Source of the DNA: Apostichopus californicus
Lineage: Eukaryota; Echinodermata; Holothuroidea; Aspidochirotida; Stichopodidae
DNA length: 21,584 bases
NCBI GenBank assembly: GCA_020650975.1
Contig: JAIPMN010101339.1
Coordinates: 5,997-27,580, forward strand
Reading direction: 5' to 3'
Part shown: positions 19,301-21,584 of the stretch, piece by piece
How the letters are laid out: every line of letters starts with the position of its first letter
How positions within the stretch are numbered: the first letter of the stretch is position 1
Program-made: the position numbers and the translations under genes
Notes under the pieces: model-generated
The model's input: only the letters and a program-made list of their open reading frames with translations
Told to the model about the DNA's origin: nothing
Databases searched by the model: none

Positions 19301-21584
19301 ATTCTGCGTTAAATGAGATTGAGCAGCTCGAAAATATTTAAAAACACATTAATTTCATATCGTGTGGACACACACAGCGTTTTTCTCCATATTTATCATG
19401 TTATGTGATATTAATGTTGATTCTGACCCAATACTGTTATGAAAATAATAACTCTTATTACATCAAGAAATCAATCATGTGCCACGCTGATGAGAATTTT
19501 ACTACAAAAATTAACATTGCATTGATAAATGTAAACGTTGTTTTTAACGGTAGGACCGACAGGAATTGTTCATGTCGTTGCAAATTCCATTCTTCTCCAT
19601 TTTTGTGCTTTTATATGCTGAAGTCAATAGTCAATAGTATTGAATGCAATGTCAGCATTAAAAATGCAAACACTTGCACTTTGTTTGTAAAGTTCTTGTT
19701 TAAATTTATTTGTATTCATGTATGGTAATGTGAAAACATCTCCCTTGATAAATTACTCATTATTAATTAAGATCTATATGAATGATTTGTGTTACAGAGT
19801 CCTATTTCTTTTACCGTCAATCCGAGTTTCCCGTAGACTGTTACGATGCTATGAACCAATGTTCCTCCTCTGTCGACAGCGGCGTCTACTTCATCAAACC
19901 CGCTGGTTATCCGGAACCATTTGAAGTTTACTGCGATAATAGCTTAGAAAATGGTGGATGGACGGTATGCGATTTAATTTTTCCTATTTCCAAGTTAGCA
20001 TAACCATTCTTTCTTCTTTTTTCTCTTTTTATGAAAAACAAACTTACTAACTTTCATCATTTTGAAAGTTACGTAAAATAGATGCCTTTATAACTGCCAT
20101 AGTTTTATTAATTGTATCTATATTGGGAGTGTATTATGTGCTTTTTAATTCAACGTGTCTAGTCAATGTATGAAAAGGTAATTATTTCCTTTACTGAACC
20201 GCTGTAGTAAGATGAAATTGGCCGGTTTGGGGTTAAAACAACATTTCATATTAATGAGTTTAATTTTCGATTCTGTTAGATACGAAAACAATACTTGAAA
20301 TATTAAAAGTGAAGTTCGTTATAGCCAGGCTAATCATATTCTTTTGTTCGAAATATTGAACTGTAATTTTGGTTTTCGTTCATGTGTGAAAAGCAATTAC
20401 ATATAATGAGGTGTGAATGTTTATATTCGAATGAATGATTAAAACCCAAATTAATTATCTTCATAAAGGGAAAATTGAATTAGTCTGATTGCCTGCAAAT
20501 GTCTTCTTTTGAGTACCGTATGGTCAGTTTAAACTCTTAATAAAAGCTGGCTTCAAAACTAAAAAACAACATTTCGTTAAGACTGGTTACATCTGGTTTT
20601 TCAACAGGTACTGCAACGTCGACTGGATGGATCAATTGACTTTAATCGAAAATGGGAGGAATATGAGGCTGGATTTGGATTTCTCTCAAATGAGTTTTGG
20701 CTTGGAAATGATAGAATTGCATATCTAACTAACCAGAGAACTTACCAACTTCGAATTGAAATGACAATAGCAGATGGCTCCATGTTTAACTTGGCATACG
20801 ACGACTTTCGCATCAGTGACGGCTACAGTAACTATAAACTCGTCAGTGTCGGACAGGCTAATCTAACGTCAGGTACGTTGTAGTTCTATACCATTTATAT
20901 TAGTGCCGTTAAAAGCAACATGGGTCGTTTGCTATTTTCTTTGACCATCAATTGTACACAATCACTTGAATAGAAACTATACTTTGTTTGTTTGATGCAG
21001 TATTTAATATGACAACATATCAAAATTTCTTACGAAAGTGATCAATGACTTAATATAGCAAACTTAAACACATAGTACAGGAAATACAATTTTAATCAGA
21101 CGTGCCTTGCTCAACATACCTTCCACTGAAAATTAGGGACTAAAGTTATTCATGAACTGTGAACTAAGTTTTCAAAGGAAAATAACTGTTATAATTTATC
21201 TTATTCAAGAACAGACAATTGTGATTCAACTGTTGTGATCCAGACTTTGGTGATCCAACCAAACAGTATTTGGACTAGTAACTTTTGTTATTGGTTTGGG
21301 AAGTTATAAATGATTTTTAAATATACAATCAGCAGACAAGAATGTCAAAACAAACCATGTTATAGTCTCGTAAGATTCCACAGCAAACAAGATGGAGTTG
21401 TATCTCTTCATTTACCGTTAATACAAGTTATTTTGTCAGCCTCCATAGTAAATGTATTTTTTCTTCTTTGTTTATCATCATTTACTACATGGACTGTTGT
21501 ACACGCACCAAGTTTTGGTGATTTCTCTAAAATGAATTGTTCAGTGAAACAATATGTTCATGCTATGTTTTCCTTGCAGACGTC
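16286..21584 (+). CDS. Gene C: FReD protein, 5' part (exons 1-4 and start of exon 5), cut by window end
   Basis: This is a paralogue of gene B with exons at 16286-16366 or nearby, 18933-18978, 19798-19964, 20608-20872 and 21580 onward. Exons 2-4 have the same lengths and phases as in gene B. The gene C product seen so far is a signal peptide, linker and first FReD up to NLTS. The exon 5 acceptor and its first bases (acgtc) are present, so the TIL cassette probably follows. The exon 1 donor used in gene B is destroyed here. Confidence 0.8.
16367..18932 (+). other. Gene C intron 1
   Basis: This is a 2.57-kb AT-rich intron. It is longer than in gene B mainly because of extra sequence at about 17382-17430 and about 18644-18810. 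The open stretch at 16539-16739 is frame-shifted relative to copy 1 and is not called coding. Confidence 0.65.
18644..18810. other. Copy-specific 167-bp segment in gene C intron 1
   Basis: The segment lies between ggtaa and tttgggtg, which are adjacent (as ggtaattcgggtg) at about 6421-6433 in gene B. It contains an AATAAA at 18771. I see no terminal inverted repeats or clear target-site duplication, so insertion here and deletion in gene B are both possible. Confidence 0.7.
18933..18978 (+). CDS. Gene C exon 2: short linker exon
   Basis: The exon is 46 nt between ttattacag and gtatgt and encodes NARQTPLEDIDSQIP in the frame dictated by exon 3. Relative to gene B, two residues change (R36E, M38I) and no change is silent. 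Confidence 0.65.
18979..19797 (+). other. Gene C intron 2
   Basis: This is an 819-bp AT-rich intron (gtatgt to tgttacag). The open frame at 19405-19728 is not a recognisable domain and differs in frame and length from copy 1. Confidence 0.7.
19798..19964 (+). CDS. Gene C exon 3: N-terminal part of first FReD
   Basis: The exon is 167 nt, with the same borders and phases as gene B exon 3. It encodes the FReD start with both disulfide cysteines and a terminal GGWT. Compared with gene B, seven bases differ and all six affected codons change the residue. Confidence 0.92.
19965..20607 (+). other. Gene C intron 3
   Basis: This is a 643-bp AT-rich intron (gtatgc to tcaacag). It aligns with gene B intron 3 with several small indels. 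Nothing coding was seen. Confidence 0.8.
20608..20872 (+). CDS. Gene C exon 4: central part of first FReD
   Basis: The exon is 265 nt and differs from gene B exon 4 at only five bases: three silent, plus K153I and S162A. S162A removes the N160 glycosylation sequon (NLS to NLA). The FReD core motifs DGSIDF, FWLGND, YQLRI and YDDFRI are intact. It ends in phase 1 at tca g|gtacgt. Confidence 0.93.
20873..21579 (+). other. Gene C intron 4, with copy-specific segment
   Basis: This is a 707-bp intron (gtacgt to ccttgcag). It is longer than gene B intron 4 because of about 185 bp at roughly 21279-21464 that is absent from gene B. I see no terminal repeats on the extra segment. Confidence 0.7.
21580..21584 (+). 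CDS. Gene C exon 5, first five bases
   Basis: The acgtc follows a ttgcag acceptor and is identical to the start of the gene B TIL exon (9064). The exon continues outside the window. Confidence 0.6.

Larger units (their letters stand above)
12188..21584 (+). repeat. Tandem unit, copy 2
   Basis: This is the second copy of the segment at 1-9068. It carries about 165 bp of extra sequence in intron 1 (around 18644-18810), about 50 bp near 17382-17430 and about 185 bp in intron 4 (around 21279-21464), and it has shorter AT microsatellites. It contains exon 8 of gene B, the intergenic spacer, and exons 1-4 of gene C. Confidence 0.95.

Noticed and set aside
1..21584. Prokaryotic or phage origin, CRISPR, integron or operon structure
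   Set aside because: There are no long contiguous genes, no ribosome-binding sites and no CRISPR-type repeats; the phased exons with GT/AG borders and extracellular animal domains show a metazoan genome.

Overview
This is a eukaryotic (metazoan) genomic window. It is AT-rich and consists of short coding exons with GT/AG borders separated by long AT-rich introns. It shows no bacterial-type operon. The coding content is secreted, fibrinogen-related (FReD) lectin-like genes in head-to-tail tandem copies. Large FReD families of this kind are typical of invertebrates such as echinoderms, amphioxus, hemichordates and molluscs. I lean towards a marine invertebrate deuterostome, but the sequence does not fix the phylum.

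Layout. Window 1-9068 is repeated, with small indels and roughly 5-10% divergence, as 12188-21584, so the repeat period is about 12.2 kb. Three genes are touched, all on the plus strand. (i) Gene A: only its last exon (188-447) plus its 3' flank. (ii) Gene B: apparently the whole gene (ATG 4104 to terminal stop 12633), eight exons at 4104-4187, 6561-6606, 7464-7630, 8272-8536, 9064-9284, 9939-10253, 10604-10871 and 12380-12633. (iii) Gene C: exons 1-4 and the first five bases of exon 5 (16286 onward), cut by the window end. The splice phases agree through all of gene B (0, 1, 0, 1, 0, 0, 1), giving 540 codons including the final stop.

Predicted gene B protein: signal peptide; short linker; a first FReD lacking its C-terminal third; a ten-cysteine TIL domain; a TILa/VWC-like plus EGF-like segment; and a second FReD whose C-terminal third is encoded by exon 8. 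Exons 4 and 7 both end in phase 1 and exon 8 enters in phase 1. The 804-nt block of exons 5-7 can therefore be skipped without a frame change, which would give a compact secreted protein with one complete FReD. That predicted long/short pair is the most interesting architectural feature.

Signs of rapid change: gene B has an in-frame TAA in exon 8. The same loop in gene A is a tyrosine-rich expansion. Gene C has lost the exon 1 donor used by gene B and has a possible new donor three bases upstream. The exon 3 differences between B and C are all amino-acid changing. Intron 5 holds a 285-bp tandem duplication that copies the exon 5 splice donor. About 3.65 kb of intergenic DNA separates each gene from the next; it holds a conserved 3' flank with AATAAA, a conserved promoter-proximal block, and weak traces of a decayed minus-strand coding sequence. 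No tRNA, rRNA, CRISPR array or recognisable intact transposon was seen.
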